From: Spirochaetales bacterium
Lineage (GTDB): Bacteria > Spirochaetota > Spirochaetia > Sphaerochaetales > Sphaerochaetaceae
DNA: 37,884 nt
Reading direction: 5' to 3'
Assembly: GCA_018433865.1 (NCBI GenBank)
Contig: JAHDQJ010000051.1
Coordinates: forward strand, 1 to 37,884
Part shown: piece by piece, positions 1 through 9,600 of the stretch
Layout of the letters: each line of letters starts with the position of its first letter
How positions within the stretch are numbered: the stretch's first letter is position 1
Notes under the pieces: generated by a model
What the model saw: only the letters and a program-made list of their open reading frames with translations
The model's database searches: none
Told to the model about the DNA's origin: nothing
Position numbers and translations under genes: made by a program

Positions 1-1055
1 ACAGGGTCCCATTGTTTTATGAAGCGTATCCCGGCAGCATCGTGGATGTCTCACAGCTGCAGTATATGCTGGAGAAAGCCAAGAGCTACGGGTATCGTCG
101 CTGCGGCTTCATTCTCGACCGCGGGTACTTCTGCAAGTCGAATATCCAGTATATGGATTCCTGCGGCTATGAATTCATCATCATGGTCAAAGGCAAGAAA
201 CGGCTCGTCTCAGAACTTGTGCTGCAGCACAAGGGAAGTTTCGAGGTCGATCGCAGCTGTTTCATCAAGGGGCACAGGATCTACGGGAAGACCGTGAAGG
301 CGAAGCTGTTTGCCGATGATGAACATGGCCGGTATTTCCATCTCTTCCACTCCACAGCACTCCAGCATGCACAGAGAAGCTCCCTGGAGCTCGAACTTGA
401 AAAGATGGGAAAGATGCTTGAGAAGTACCGGATGAAGCCTGTGCAGCTTCCTGATGCGTACGAGCATTACTTTGAGCTCTATTACAATGAGCAGAACAAC
501 GTTCTTGTCCACTGGAAAGAGCGAGCCGATGTGATCCAGCAGGAGCTGTCTCTCTGCGGATACTTCTCCATTGTCACCTCAGAGAAGATGTCAGCCCAGG
601 ATGCCATGGACCTCTACAGGAGCAGGGATTCCTCTGAGAAACTCTTCAGGAGCGACAAGACGTTCCTTGGGAACAGAAGCCTCAGGACCTATTCGCAGCA
701 GTCGGCGGAGGCGAAGATCTTCATTGAGTTCGTGGCACTCATCATCCGCAATCGATTCTACACGCTGCTCAAGGATGAGACGGAACGCATGGACGAGCGT
801 CCGAACTATATGACTGTTCCTGCCGCATTGAAGGAATTGGACAAAATCGAGATGGTGAGGCAATATGATGGGGTGTATCGACTCGATCATGCGGTAACGA
901 AGACCCAGAAGACGATTCTGAAAGCTTTTGGGCTGGACAGTGATGCTGTTCACACTACAGCTGTGACCATCAGCGAAACTCTTGGTGGCAAGACTGGAGC
1001 TGCACAATCCGGAGGGAGAAAACATGGCAAGAACCAAGACAATGGCCTCTATTGA
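1..1055 (+). CDS. IS1634-type DDE transposase, 5'-truncated by window edge
   Basis: This is the C-terminal part of a cut-and-paste transposase. The reading frame is open from position 3, so the gene begins upstream of the window and the TTG at 12 is not a real start. The frame contains FYEAYPGS, then ILDRGYF, which fits the second catalytic Asp region of the IS4/IS1634 superfamily. Later it contains YRSRDSSEKLF, which matches the YREK signature (Y-x2-R-x3-E-x-K) that carries the catalytic Glu. About 350 codons are visible, and IS1634-family enzymes usually have 500 to 600. The last 32 bases overlap the start of the small gene at 1024. Terminal inverted repeats could not be verified because the left end is outside the window. 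The right end of the element must lie before about 1290, where S24 homology resumes. Confidence 0.85.
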   Translation, partial: RVPLFYEAYPGSIVDVSQLQYMLEKAKSYGYRRCGFILDRGYFCKSNIQYMDSCGYEFIIMVKGKKRLVSELVLQHKGSFEVDRSCFIKGHRIYGKTVKAKLFADDEHGRYFHLFHSTALQHAQRSSLELELEKMGKMLEKYRMKPVQLPDAYEHYFELYYNEQNNVLVHWKERADVIQQELSLCGYFSIVTSEKMSAQDAMDLYRSRDSSEKLFRSDKTFLGNRSLRTYSQQSAEAKIFIEFVALIIRNRFYTLLKDETERMDERPNYMTVPAALKELDKIEMVRQYDGVYRLDHAVTKTQKTILKAFGLDSDAVHTTAVTISETLGGKTGAAQSGGRKHGKNQDNGLY

Positions 1056-1245
1056 TGCAAAGATCGTGAAGGCCCAGACAACTGTTGAAAAGACGAAAGC
1101 CAGATACGATGCTGCAATTGCGGAGCTTGAGACACTCTATGCTGAGAAGAGAGATCTTCAGGCAAAGGAGCTGGCAGCTGCGATCGAGAAGAGTGGAAAG
1201 TCCTACGAGGATGTCCTGACTTTTGTTAAGAACGGGAAACGTTGA
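1024..1245 (+). CDS. Small charged helical protein overlapping the transposase gene
   Basis: A 73-residue protein starting at ATG 1024, preceded by GGAGGGAGAAAAC, a clear Shine-Dalgarno. It overlaps the transposase 3' end by 32 bases in another frame, so it is translationally coupled to it. The sequence is rich in Lys, Glu and Ala and looks like one long coiled coil (from about residue 8 to 55), followed by a short segment KSGKSYEDVLTFVKNGKR. I do not recognise a characterised family. Similar short proteins accompany mobile elements, and the overlap suggests that this one travels with the insertion sequence. The function is unknown. An alternative is that it is a remnant of a neighbouring gene brought along by the element. 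Confidence 0.55.
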   Translation: MARTKTMASIDAKIVKAQTTVEKTKARYDAAIAELETLYAEKRDLQAKELAAAIEKSGKSYEDVLTFVKNGKR

Positions 1246-1297
1246 GCAGTCGTTATCCTACTTTGAGTAATAAAATTTCAGGAAGTTAAGGGTATCA

Positions 1298-1492
1298 ATG
1301 GACGGTATCTACGTACTTACCTTGAATGGAGACGTCCTGGTCAAACGAATAGAGTTCGATTCTGCCAATAGACCAATCAAGATCTCATCAGAGAATCCCC
1401 GCTACCCCGACGTCGGAGTCCTACCCAAGGACTACGAAAACATAGAGATTCATGGGAAGGTGGTTGCGTGGTTTCATTGTCATCCGTATTAA
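1298..1492 (+). pseudogene. S24 (LexA/CI-like) repressor, C-terminal fragment
   Basis: The 64 codons match the C-terminal half of the S24 peptidase fold of phage repressors: DGIYVL, then LVKRIEF (containing the catalytic Lys), then a strand with ISSENPRYPD, ending in GKVVAWF. The N-terminal HTH, the cleavage site and the catalytic Ser region are missing. The frame is closed by a TAA at 1271, just after the insertion-sequence end. This is the stump of a repressor gene whose 5' part was removed or separated when the element inserted. It ends only 6 bases before the convergent cysteine desulfurase gene. It is unlikely to make an active protein. Confidence 0.7.
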
Positions 1493-1498
1493 CATAAA

Positions 1499-2638
1499 TC
1501 ACTGATATTGCAGTATTTTTTGATGTATATCACAAATTGCACCCACAATATCTTCTACATCCTTTTCGCTATTGAACCTACCATATGAAATTCGAATAGC
1601 CGACTTCGCTTGTTGTTCTGTTTGGCCTAAAGCCATCAGAACATGCGAAGGGTGAACTGTTCCAGAAGCACACGCCGAACCAGTAGAAACACAAATACCT
1701 TTCAAGTCCAATAAATGCATGAGTGATTCACCTGATATCCCGTTAAAACCTAAATTTAAAATCCCTGGAAGGCAATTCTCCAAATCGCCATTTACCCTCA
1801 CATTAGGAATCTTGCTCCTAACACCTTCAAGTGTCAGAGCTATCATACTTTTCAAGCGTTTAGTCGTAGAAACCATTTCGTACAAATTTTCCTCTAAAGC
1901 AAACCCAGCACTGATGATTCCGGCAATGTTCTCTGTCCCAGCTCGTAATCCAAATTCTTGTTCCCCTCCATATAGCATTGGGGAAATATTCAAATCTTTT
2001 CGCCTATAAAGAAATCCAATACCTTTCGATCCATTAAATTTATGAGCCGAGGCAGTAAGGAAATCAACCATGAGATGATTTAAATTTAAAGGAATATGTC
2101 CAACCGCCTGAACGGCATCTGTATGAAAAAGGATGTTCTTCACTCTAAGAAAATTCCCAATCTCCGCTATTGGTTGAATAGTGCCAATTTCATTATTCGC
2201 AAAAATAATTGAAACAAGTCTTGTGTTTGGTTTGATAGCAGACGCAATTCTCTCAACAGATAGTTTCCCAGTACAATCAACCGGTAGATATGTTACTTCA
2301 ACACCTTTCTTTTCAAGCTCTTTGCAGGTACTTAAAACTGAATGGTGTTCGATTGCAGAAGTAATGATATGTATTGTACTATTTGAAAATTTCTCAACTA
2401 CGTCTCTAATAACCCAATTATTTGCTTCTGTGGCACCAGAAGTGAAAGTAATTTCCTCTGGGACGACTCCAATTCCGTCTGCAATTCTTTTCCTTGATTC
2501 CTCTAATGCTTTTTTTGCCTGCATCCCAAATGAATATTGAGAAGAAGCATTCCCATACTGGTCACGCAGGTAGGGAAGCATTTTCCTAACAATGCTATCT
2601 GGTATCATTGTTGTTGCTGCGTTATCAGCATAAATCAT
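1499..2638 (-). CDS. Cysteine desulfurase, IscS/DndA/SspA-like
   Basis: A 379-residue PLP enzyme that removes sulfur from cysteine and carries it as a persulfide. Visible features are YADNAATT at the N-terminus, the EHHS histidine near residue 98, HTDAVQ at 172-177, the PLP lysine in SAHK (K200), and the persulfide cysteine in GSACASG (C323). The length is full for the family. The start at 2638 is supported by CGGAG about 8 bases upstream. It is the last gene of the BREX-like operon, 12 bases after the CxxC gene. In Dnd and Ssp phosphorothioation systems a linked desulfurase (DndA/SspA) feeds the PAPS-reductase-like protein (DndC/SspD). Here it is therefore likely to supply sulfur to the BrxP-like protein at 10794-13124. 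A housekeeping role in Fe-S assembly is the alternative, but no isc/suf partner is adjacent. Confidence 0.88.
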   Translation of the reverse strand: MIYADNAATTMIPDSIVRKMLPYLRDQYGNASSQYSFGMQAKKALEESRKRIADGIGVVPEEITFTSGATEANNWVIRDVVEKFSNSTIHIITSAIEHHSVLSTCKELEKKGVEVTYLPVDCTGKLSVERIASAIKPNTRLVSIIFANNEIGTIQPIAEIGNFLRVKNILFHTDAVQAVGHIPLNLNHLMVDFLTASAHKFNGSKGIGFLYRRKDLNISPMLYGGEQEFGLRAGTENIAGIISAGFALEENLYEMVSTTKRLKSMIALTLEGVRSKIPNVRVNGDLENCLPGILNLGFNGISGESLMHLLDLKGICVSTGSACASGTVHPSHVLMALGQTEQQAKSAIRISYGRFNSEKDVEDIVGAICDIHQKILQYQ

Positions 2639-2650
2639 ATTATTACTCCG

Positions 2651-2857
2651 TTAGAAATAAACACAACCTTGGCTCTTAAAATCTTCAATTTTCATTATTA
2701 AAAATTCTGTGTCGACTTCTAAAAATTTTGCAAGACATTCAAGGCAATAAAAATGAGAGGTTTCCTCATTTAATAATTTTCGTGTTAGTCCTATCTCATT
2801 CTTCGACAACGATTCTTTTCCACAGAGATAACAATTAATCATATAAACAATCAGCAT
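2651..2857 (-). CDS. Small CxxC zinc-ribbon-like protein between brxL and desulfurase
   Basis: A 68-residue protein with two CxxC knuckles (C9-C12 and C38-C41) and an additional Cys at 65, a pattern expected of a zinc ribbon or a small Fe-S/sulfur-handling protein. The first possible start (2857) lies 3 bases after the brxL stop. The second Met, at 2842, gives a 63-residue protein starting MINCYLCGKE and is equally plausible because AAAGG sits about 15 bases before it. It lies in the same operon as the desulfurase, 12 bases upstream of it. I do not recognise the family. The position suggests an adaptor for the desulfurase, or a DNA-binding or sulfur-relay accessory; that is inference. Confidence 0.65.
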   Translation of the reverse strand: MLIVYMINCYLCGKESLSKNEIGLTRKLLNEETSHFYCLECLAKFLEVDTEFLIMKIEDFKSQGCVYF

Positions 2858-2860
2858 CCT

Positions 2861-4339
2861 TTACTCTGTTTCAGTATTAATTCTGAATGCTGGAAGATCT
2901 TTGCCAAGATATTCCACGTCCAAGATGCCCAATTGATACTTGATAGTATCTCTCATTCTTCTAGCTCTACTTAGGCAGTATCTATTAAACTCTCGTCCAG
3001 TAATATCTTCAGCTTTGCGAACGTGTGGAAAAATTAGCTTCAAATATGCAGTAGCAATACGTTTCACCGCTTCAGTATCTCGTGTATCGGCCGCCTCAGG
3101 GACTTCAATAAGCTGATCAACAATGGCGCGATAACTCATATCATTTCGCAAATCGTGTAAAATTGAACAAAAATATTCGGAATTCAATGCCCATCCTGCT
3201 ATTTTCAGATCATCATTCATCCTAGGGATATTCCATCCTTTAATGAACCCATGGAAACGTTCAATCAGTGCTGACTCATGGAAGACTGTTGGTAGTTCTT
3301 CAAACATACTGGCAAAACCATCTTCATCCATAATTGCTTTCTTAATATTACCACAAAGGATTACACCAGCTTCGGCAGTTCCTTCATAATTCCCAACTGT
3401 GAATATTCCAGATTCAAGATACCCTTTTAAAGCAGCTCTCATTTCGTTCACATCTGTGAATGAAATCGTTTGTACTTCATCAAGAGTGATAAAGTCGTTT
3501 CCTGAAACAAGACCTTCAGCCCGTTTATTTTGGTCATAAAACATTTTTGCGCGGCTCATGACTCCACCACTTGAGAGCCATCCAAAGCGGCTAACACGCC
3601 CGAATAAATAGGATTTACCGGTTCCTTTTGGTGCTAATTCAATAAGATTAAGTCTCTTTTCAACAAAGGGAAGTAATCGTGTTAGCATTGTAAGTTTTTT
3701 CTCTTCGTCCCCGAGATACCCATTTGCATTATAATCTACTGCACCTAAAAGTATATCAATCCATTCTTCTGTAGAGAATGCACGACGAGCATCTTTGTAA
3801 TAGTCTAAATCAATAGTATAGGGACAGAAAGTTTTAAAAGCTGTTAACTTAATTTTGCCTCTAAAGAGTCCCTTGCTTCTACTCTTCGATAAATCATTTT
3901 CATTATTGTCAGGTTGACGATATCCAATTTCAACCATACCCCAAGTCTCGCGTCCTCTAACTAGTTCTTCTTTACAGTTCTGCCATATATGGTCCTCAAT
4001 AATTGTATCCTTATTTGTCAGTCCAAAATCTGGTAATGCAAAGGATACAACACCTGAACTTATATCTATATCAACTGAGACTTTTGCTAAAAAACGAACT
4101 CTCTCATTCTCAACAACAACCTGATTCTTAATCGCAGTCCAGTCCTCTTTACGCGGTAAATATTTTTTTATAAAATCCACAAGCTCGTCTTGATTAAAGG
4201 AACCATTTTCATCTTCAAATTTTTTTAAAAGCCAATCGCGCATAAATGAAGGAAGGCTCAGAGCAGAAAAGAAGTTGCTTTTCTTCAAATCCTTATATAC
4301 AACCATCTCATCAAAATAATTTTTGAGTTTCTCAATCAT
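2861..4339 (-). CDS. brxL: BrxL-like AAA+ ATPase, short form
   Basis: A 492-residue protein with the BrxL ATPase core: Walker A APKGTGKSY (about 236-244), then RFGWLSSGGVMSRA, then Walker B FITLDEVQ (D287, E288) and the sensor-like segment VILCGNIKK. The N-terminal 130 residues resemble the BrxL N-domain. Type 1 BrxL proteins are about 680 residues and carry a Lon-protease-like C-domain. Here the chain stops after a short helical region (about 380-492), so that domain is absent. The start at 4339 has AGAGGT 5 bases upstream. It lies 12 bases downstream of pglZ. BrxL forms a DNA-binding ring needed for BREX defence in studied systems. Its job in the type 4 arrangement is less well known. Confidence 0.82.
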   Translation of the reverse strand: MIEKLKNYFDEMVVYKDLKKSNFFSALSLPSFMRDWLLKKFEDENGSFNQDELVDFIKKYLPRKEDWTAIKNQVVVENERVRFLAKVSVDIDISSGVVSFALPDFGLTNKDTIIEDHIWQNCKEELVRGRETWGMVEIGYRQPDNNENDLSKSRSKGLFRGKIKLTAFKTFCPYTIDLDYYKDARRAFSTEEWIDILLGAVDYNANGYLGDEEKKLTMLTRLLPFVEKRLNLIELAPKGTGKSYLFGRVSRFGWLSSGGVMSRAKMFYDQNKRAEGLVSGNDFITLDEVQTISFTDVNEMRAALKGYLESGIFTVGNYEGTAEAGVILCGNIKKAIMDEDGFASMFEELPTVFHESALIERFHGFIKGWNIPRMNDDLKIAGWALNSEYFCSILHDLRNDMSYRAIVDQLIEVPEAADTRDTEAVKRIATAYLKLIFPHVRKAEDITGREFNRYCLSRARRMRDTIKYQLGILDVEYLGKDLPAFRINTETE

Positions 4340-4351
4340 CGAGTACCTCTC

Positions 4352-6628
4352 TTAGAATAACTCATCAAAATCTTCATTAACTCTTCCACTTCTTCCTTGC
4401 ATCTTAACGATTAGATGGTCAATATAGTTGTCACCTACATATACATCGATTTCGTAATCCCCTGCTCGTTTGACATCTGGCAATTTCACAAAAAAATGAT
4501 GCTTATCAATATACTGAGTTGCCATATACGACTTTTCTTTAAACATTATTAATACATTTGAAACGGGGTAATTAAAGAATAATTTGACTTCTGCTCCTTC
4601 ACGATAATCTACAGTAATGGTGTCATCAATCAATTCTACAATAATATTATCTTCTTTTAACTCAAGTTCAATTATTGGAACTATAACCTCTTCTAATGAA
4701 GCTCCACCGTGGACTTCAACATTTGCAGCACGACTTCCTTTGAACCTACCGTAATCAGCAAGAACTAGATAACCATTCTCTTCTGCTGCATATTTTAAAT
4801 TATAATTATAATCAGGATTATTTATTTTACAACAACGCCCAGAATGTTCTCCCTTTGTATCAGTCTCATACTTTTCTTCTTTTCGATTCAGAACTGCTAA
4901 TCGAGATGCACCGTGATCACTTGCTATAATAAAAAGTTTACACTGCTTTGATTTCAGTTTTGTAGCTGCGCTATCAATAATCCTTGAAATCACATCAATT
5001 TCTTTTACGAGATGAATTGGGAGTTCATTATCAATGAAATTATAACCGCCACTAGCTTTATGTTTTATCTCATCAAGATCATTATTCTTTTCTTTTCTAC
5101 CATTCCAATTGTCATAGAAATCACGATTCATTGAAGTTATTGTTGGCAAATCAGCACGAGCAATACTAACGTGTATCGAAAGCCCCTTCTTTTCTACTAA
5201 AGATTCAATAAGAGATAAATATTCAACACCAAGAGCATCTATCCAATATAAATATGCATCAGTTTTATCAATCTGATCGATAATTTGATTCCGAGTAGGC
5301 AACCGATTATATACTCGAGCTTGACATGCAAGATGTTCAACTGTTGTTAAAAAATTATCCTCTATTCGATTTAAAATTTTCTGCTTCTTATAATCATCAA
5401 AGTAATGAGTTAAAAGATCTGAAAGATCTGGACATTTAAAGATATATTTTTTTAAATATAAATTAAGAGATGGGTAGATATCCTTTATTTCTGGAATGAT
5501 TTCATGTTGCGAAATCCAGGCAAGAATCTCTTCTCTTTCGGTCTTAGTAACATCAGTCAATCTATAGATACTTTCTTCAATATTTTTTCGATTACTTACC
5601 ACAAAACCAGCAATATCTGATTCTGGAAACCGCTCAATTATTTTCTTTCTCTCTAGGTAAAAAGTTGGAAAAATTTTTTCAGTTATAGAAATTTTATTAA
5701 TAAAATTTAAAACATTTGAGATAATATCTTTAAAATTATTTGTGTTATTGATTACATGCCTAAGATAGGAATTCTGTACCGAATCAGTTTTATATTTTAA
5801 ATAAATATAATATAGCCAGCTACGGTAATCATTACCTACAATATTATTATAGAATTCGGATTCCATATTTTCCGTAATCTTTCTTTCTTTAAATACTGCT
5901 TCAATTTCGCCATTAAGACTATTCAGATCCTTTAATAATGCTGCCCAATCTTTGTCCTCTCCACAGGGTTTTTGTATTGAAAAATCCCTAGTCACGAGCT
6001 TCACACCCTCGTAAGCATCGTTTATTACCTTAACATTGAACAATGAACTTCTTAAATCAATTGAAGTGTTAACAATAATATTATCCGAACAGCCTTTCTC
6101 AAAGTTCCTCAAAATTGACTTAAATCCAATAATCTCTGAGAGTCCAATAGGAGTTGTAGTATATGTTATGGATAGATTACAATCAGCACTATCGATTACA
6201 CAATATCTAAGTTCGTCAAAACGCGGATCACTGTTAAGCTTCTCTATTTGGGTGGCTAGACCCCGTAATAGTAAGACTACTTTTGCATGACTGACATTAA
6301 GATCTTTAAATCTTAAAAGCTCACTCCAGGCTACATGTTGACCACGAATAGCCAGGTATTCCCCAAGTCCTATAATGATTACCTTTTTTCTTTTAATATC
6401 CCTTCTAGCAATATTAATTTGGGTAAACAAACTATCAATACTTGGGAATTTGTCATCTCCGCTACAAAAATCACTCATTCTGATAAAAGATACATCCATC
6501 ACAGTTAATTCATTAATAACATTTCTGTATTCGCGATCACTTACAAATAAAAAAAATGGTTTCTTTGTTGAAGAATCAAAATACCTTTTAACAGCGTTAC
6601 AGAGCATATTAGAATCCGCCTTTGTCAT
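4352..6628 (-). CDS. pglZ: PglZ, alkaline-phosphatase-superfamily BREX protein
   Basis: A 758-residue protein with a C-terminal PglZ domain from about residue 455. Metal-site signatures of the alkaline phosphatase fold are visible: YWIDALG (D464), LPTITSMN (Thr/Ser nucleophile region 496-499), SDHGASR (D571, H572) and VEVHGGASLEEV (H640). A beta-rich tail (660-758) follows. PglZ is the marker gene of all BREX systems. The first start, 6628, overlaps brxC by 20 bases. A downstream ATG at 6607, two bases after the brxC stop and preceded by AAAGGCGGA, would give a 751-residue protein and may be the true start. The gene is AT-rich like its neighbours. The operon context with BrxC, BrxL and a PAPS reductase points to BREX type 4. 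Confidence 0.92.
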   Translation of the reverse strand: MTKADSNMLCNAVKRYFDSSTKKPFFLFVSDREYRNVINELTVMDVSFIRMSDFCSGDDKFPSIDSLFTQINIARRDIKRKKVIIIGLGEYLAIRGQHVAWSELLRFKDLNVSHAKVVLLLRGLATQIEKLNSDPRFDELRYCVIDSADCNLSITYTTTPIGLSEIIGFKSILRNFEKGCSDNIIVNTSIDLRSSLFNVKVINDAYEGVKLVTRDFSIQKPCGEDKDWAALLKDLNSLNGEIEAVFKERKITENMESEFYNNIVGNDYRSWLYYIYLKYKTDSVQNSYLRHVINNTNNFKDIISNVLNFINKISITEKIFPTFYLERKKIIERFPESDIAGFVVSNRKNIEESIYRLTDVTKTEREEILAWISQHEIIPEIKDIYPSLNLYLKKYIFKCPDLSDLLTHYFDDYKKQKILNRIEDNFLTTVEHLACQARVYNRLPTRNQIIDQIDKTDAYLYWIDALGVEYLSLIESLVEKKGLSIHVSIARADLPTITSMNRDFYDNWNGRKEKNNDLDEIKHKASGGYNFIDNELPIHLVKEIDVISRIIDSAATKLKSKQCKLFIIASDHGASRLAVLNRKEEKYETDTKGEHSGRCCKINNPDYNYNLKYAAEENGYLVLADYGRFKGSRAANVEVHGGASLEEVIVPIIELELKEDNIIVELIDDTITVDYREGAEVKLFFNYPVSNVLIMFKEKSYMATQYIDKHHFFVKLPDVKRAGDYEIDVYVGDNYIDHLIVKMQGRSGRVNEDFDELF

Positions 6629-9600
6629 TTAGGATTTCGATGCCCACTGTAATATTATTCATGATAAGATTTGTAAGATACGTTTTTATTTCTGTTTCCG
6701 ATAGTTTTTCAATCTTTTCAACAACCTTATCAGATCCACCAGAGTTATACTCGGCTTCGGCTAGTTGCTGTATTCTAATTCTTACATTTGGATTGTCACG
6801 CCATTCGTAGACGCCAATTGGAATTTGGTCCAGATCATCCCTAACTCTGTCTATATCGGATAGTAGAAAGGAATAATTCCCAATTATTTCCCTCCTAAAG
6901 GCTTCATCACATTTTTCTTTATCATTTAGTACCTCAAATAGTGTTGTGGAGTTAAGAAATGCAAGTGCAGCCTTAATTTCTTCATCGGTACCATTACTAT
7001 TATTCAATACCTCGAAGGATTTTTTTGCAATTTCAAATTCTTTTACAGGAACACAACATAAAATTGGGGTCCTCTTTCGATTTGACCAATCATTCGGATT
7101 AGTCGTGTTTGTTTTTTCTTTCCAAAAATGACTGAGCTGCGATCTAAGTAAATTTTTGCGATATTCATTCGCAATATCTTTGACTTTTGAATTGCATTCT
7201 GTAATGCTTAACATAAAAAGGCCAATGGGAATCTGACTCATGATTTCAATAATTTCATCATCAGATAAACCTTCTAGATAAAGCTTGTAGACCTCCTTAA
7301 ATAAGATTTTATAATTTTCAAAAAGTTCTTTAACAACCAGGGAATGTGTTTCTAACTCAGAATTGAAGATTTTTAGCTTCTCGTGTAATAAATCTTCTCC
7401 GTTAAGAATTTTCTGGATGATATCAAAAATTTTATGCAAAACTGGATATTTATTTCTAAGTGAAGAATGAGAGATCCCAATGAATTTAAAGTGATTACGC
7501 CATTCGTCATATATCTCACTTAAAGAATGACTCGAAGTATTTAAAATATCATTGCTTAACTTAACAATATTGTATTTAATAAATAGCTTTTGGATCTCTT
7601 CTTCACCAATTTTTTTATCCCATAGACAAGAATATTCTACTGCAAATTGCTGACTTATATCCCCAAGTACATTATCTTGAGCTCCGATGGAAGAGGCAAC
7701 TTCATAGATTTTCCCGTTCTCAAAAGATCGAAGATAATTACTCATCCCTTCTTGGCAATTTTCCAGAGAGATTGATTTTGAAAGTATCTCCCCTAGAGAT
7801 GGATTCGCTAAAGCTAACCTTCCAATTTCCACTGCCTTTCTATGAGCTTCATTACCCTCTTTCTGCACCAATTCAATATATAGCTGGATTACTTCAAATT
7901 CCTCAATAGTAACAACATTTTCCAGACACCATACTGGTAACCCCAATTTTCTCATCTCATTTGATACAGCAGAACCAGCTTTTCCCGCAGAAGAACAGGA
8001 ATTAGTCGGTATCCCCCAAGCATTTTCTGTTAGAGTGTAAAAAGCCATTTCTTCAGCAGTCATTTTGACTAAATAAGTTGGTTTAGGTTTTGGTGTTTTA
8101 GAAATATAATTACCAATCATCTCAGCAAGTTTGTCAGGTGTCATTTGTTCATGACCGCCAGAAGTGTCTGTATATCGGTATTGCTCATTGCCATACTCTT
8201 TAAGCAAGAAACCAATAATGAACGCTGAAAGATTAGAAGGTGCAAACCCATATTCATCCTGGAGAAAATCATAAATTTCTCCTATCGAAATTTGCCCTTC
8301 CTCAGAAAAAGATTTTTGGATAAGTTTCTCTATATCCAATTTTATTTTAGAAATAGGTAAATTTGTAGTTGCATCTTTTATCCAATAATTATCAGTATTC
8401 CAAACGGACGATAAAATAATATTTTCAACACCTTTTATTAATCCTGAGGTTATTTGGGTAATGCCAGATTTGGCGGATTGCTTAACATTCGGAGTTGACT
8501 TTAACTGACTTTCTGTTAGGTTTCGTGCAAAGTCGAATACATACGGAAACTTTGTCGTTACCAAGGTTTGAAGAACACTTCCCACCCCTTGCCCAGTACT
8601 CACTTTTATACCTTCTTGATTAGAATATGTATAAATAATCACAGGCCCATTATAGATTTTATTTTTCCAATCTTGGTTTAGAATATGCTTTGCTTTATCA
8701 GCATTTTCTCTTGAAGACAAATTATTATTGCCTTGGTAGTACATAGCCATTGCAGTATAATCAACATATTGTTCAAAGAGATCAAAACCGAGAGGAGCGG
8801 ACAGGGCATCAATAATAACAATATCCTTGTATTGTTCATTCTTTACAGCTGCTACCAAGCTTCTTCGAAACGCTGTGGCCTCTGAATCATCCTTTGCAAA
8901 AGCAATAATGGCATGAAACTTCCATCCATTGGGTTTATCCCGTAATGAATTAATAATTCTTGTAAAATCATTAGAAGTTACAGGTGTAATTGTGCCTGCA
9001 CCTAGGTCTGAATCAAATCTTAATCGCAACGCAGGGGAAAGCGATAATACAGATGATAGTTCCCCTTCATTCACCAATTTTGACGTTGTGGTATTTTTCC
9101 TAAGCTCCTTTTTATAACTATCAATTTTTACTTGATCCCCAGCAAGAACGGCAACTGTATAAGCAGAGCGTCCTCCGCTCAATGGAGTTGATACTAAAAC
9201 ACCTTTATTCTTAAGCCCTTTTGCAATATTTTTGCAAGAAACATCTAATCCAGACGAAATTCCAGCAAATACATAGCTTATATTTTGTTCCGTTGCCTTT
9301 AATAAATCAATAACTCCTCCTAATCGTAGATCAATTGCTTGCATTATTAATATTGCTTTTAGAACAGCAGCTTCGTCTTCACGTAAATTTTTCTGCTGTT
9401 GAAAAGTATCAAGAACCAAACGAATCTCTGATGAGAGATTGTTTTTCCCCTTTTCATAAAAGAAGTCCCAAAGCATATCAACAGTGAGGACTGGATGATC
9501 ATCAAATGGTCCAACCTTATCAATAAACCATTGAAAAGCCTTCACATCTTCTGTACTTGAAGTCTTAATGAAATCGAACATACTGCGTTGGTTTGATTTA

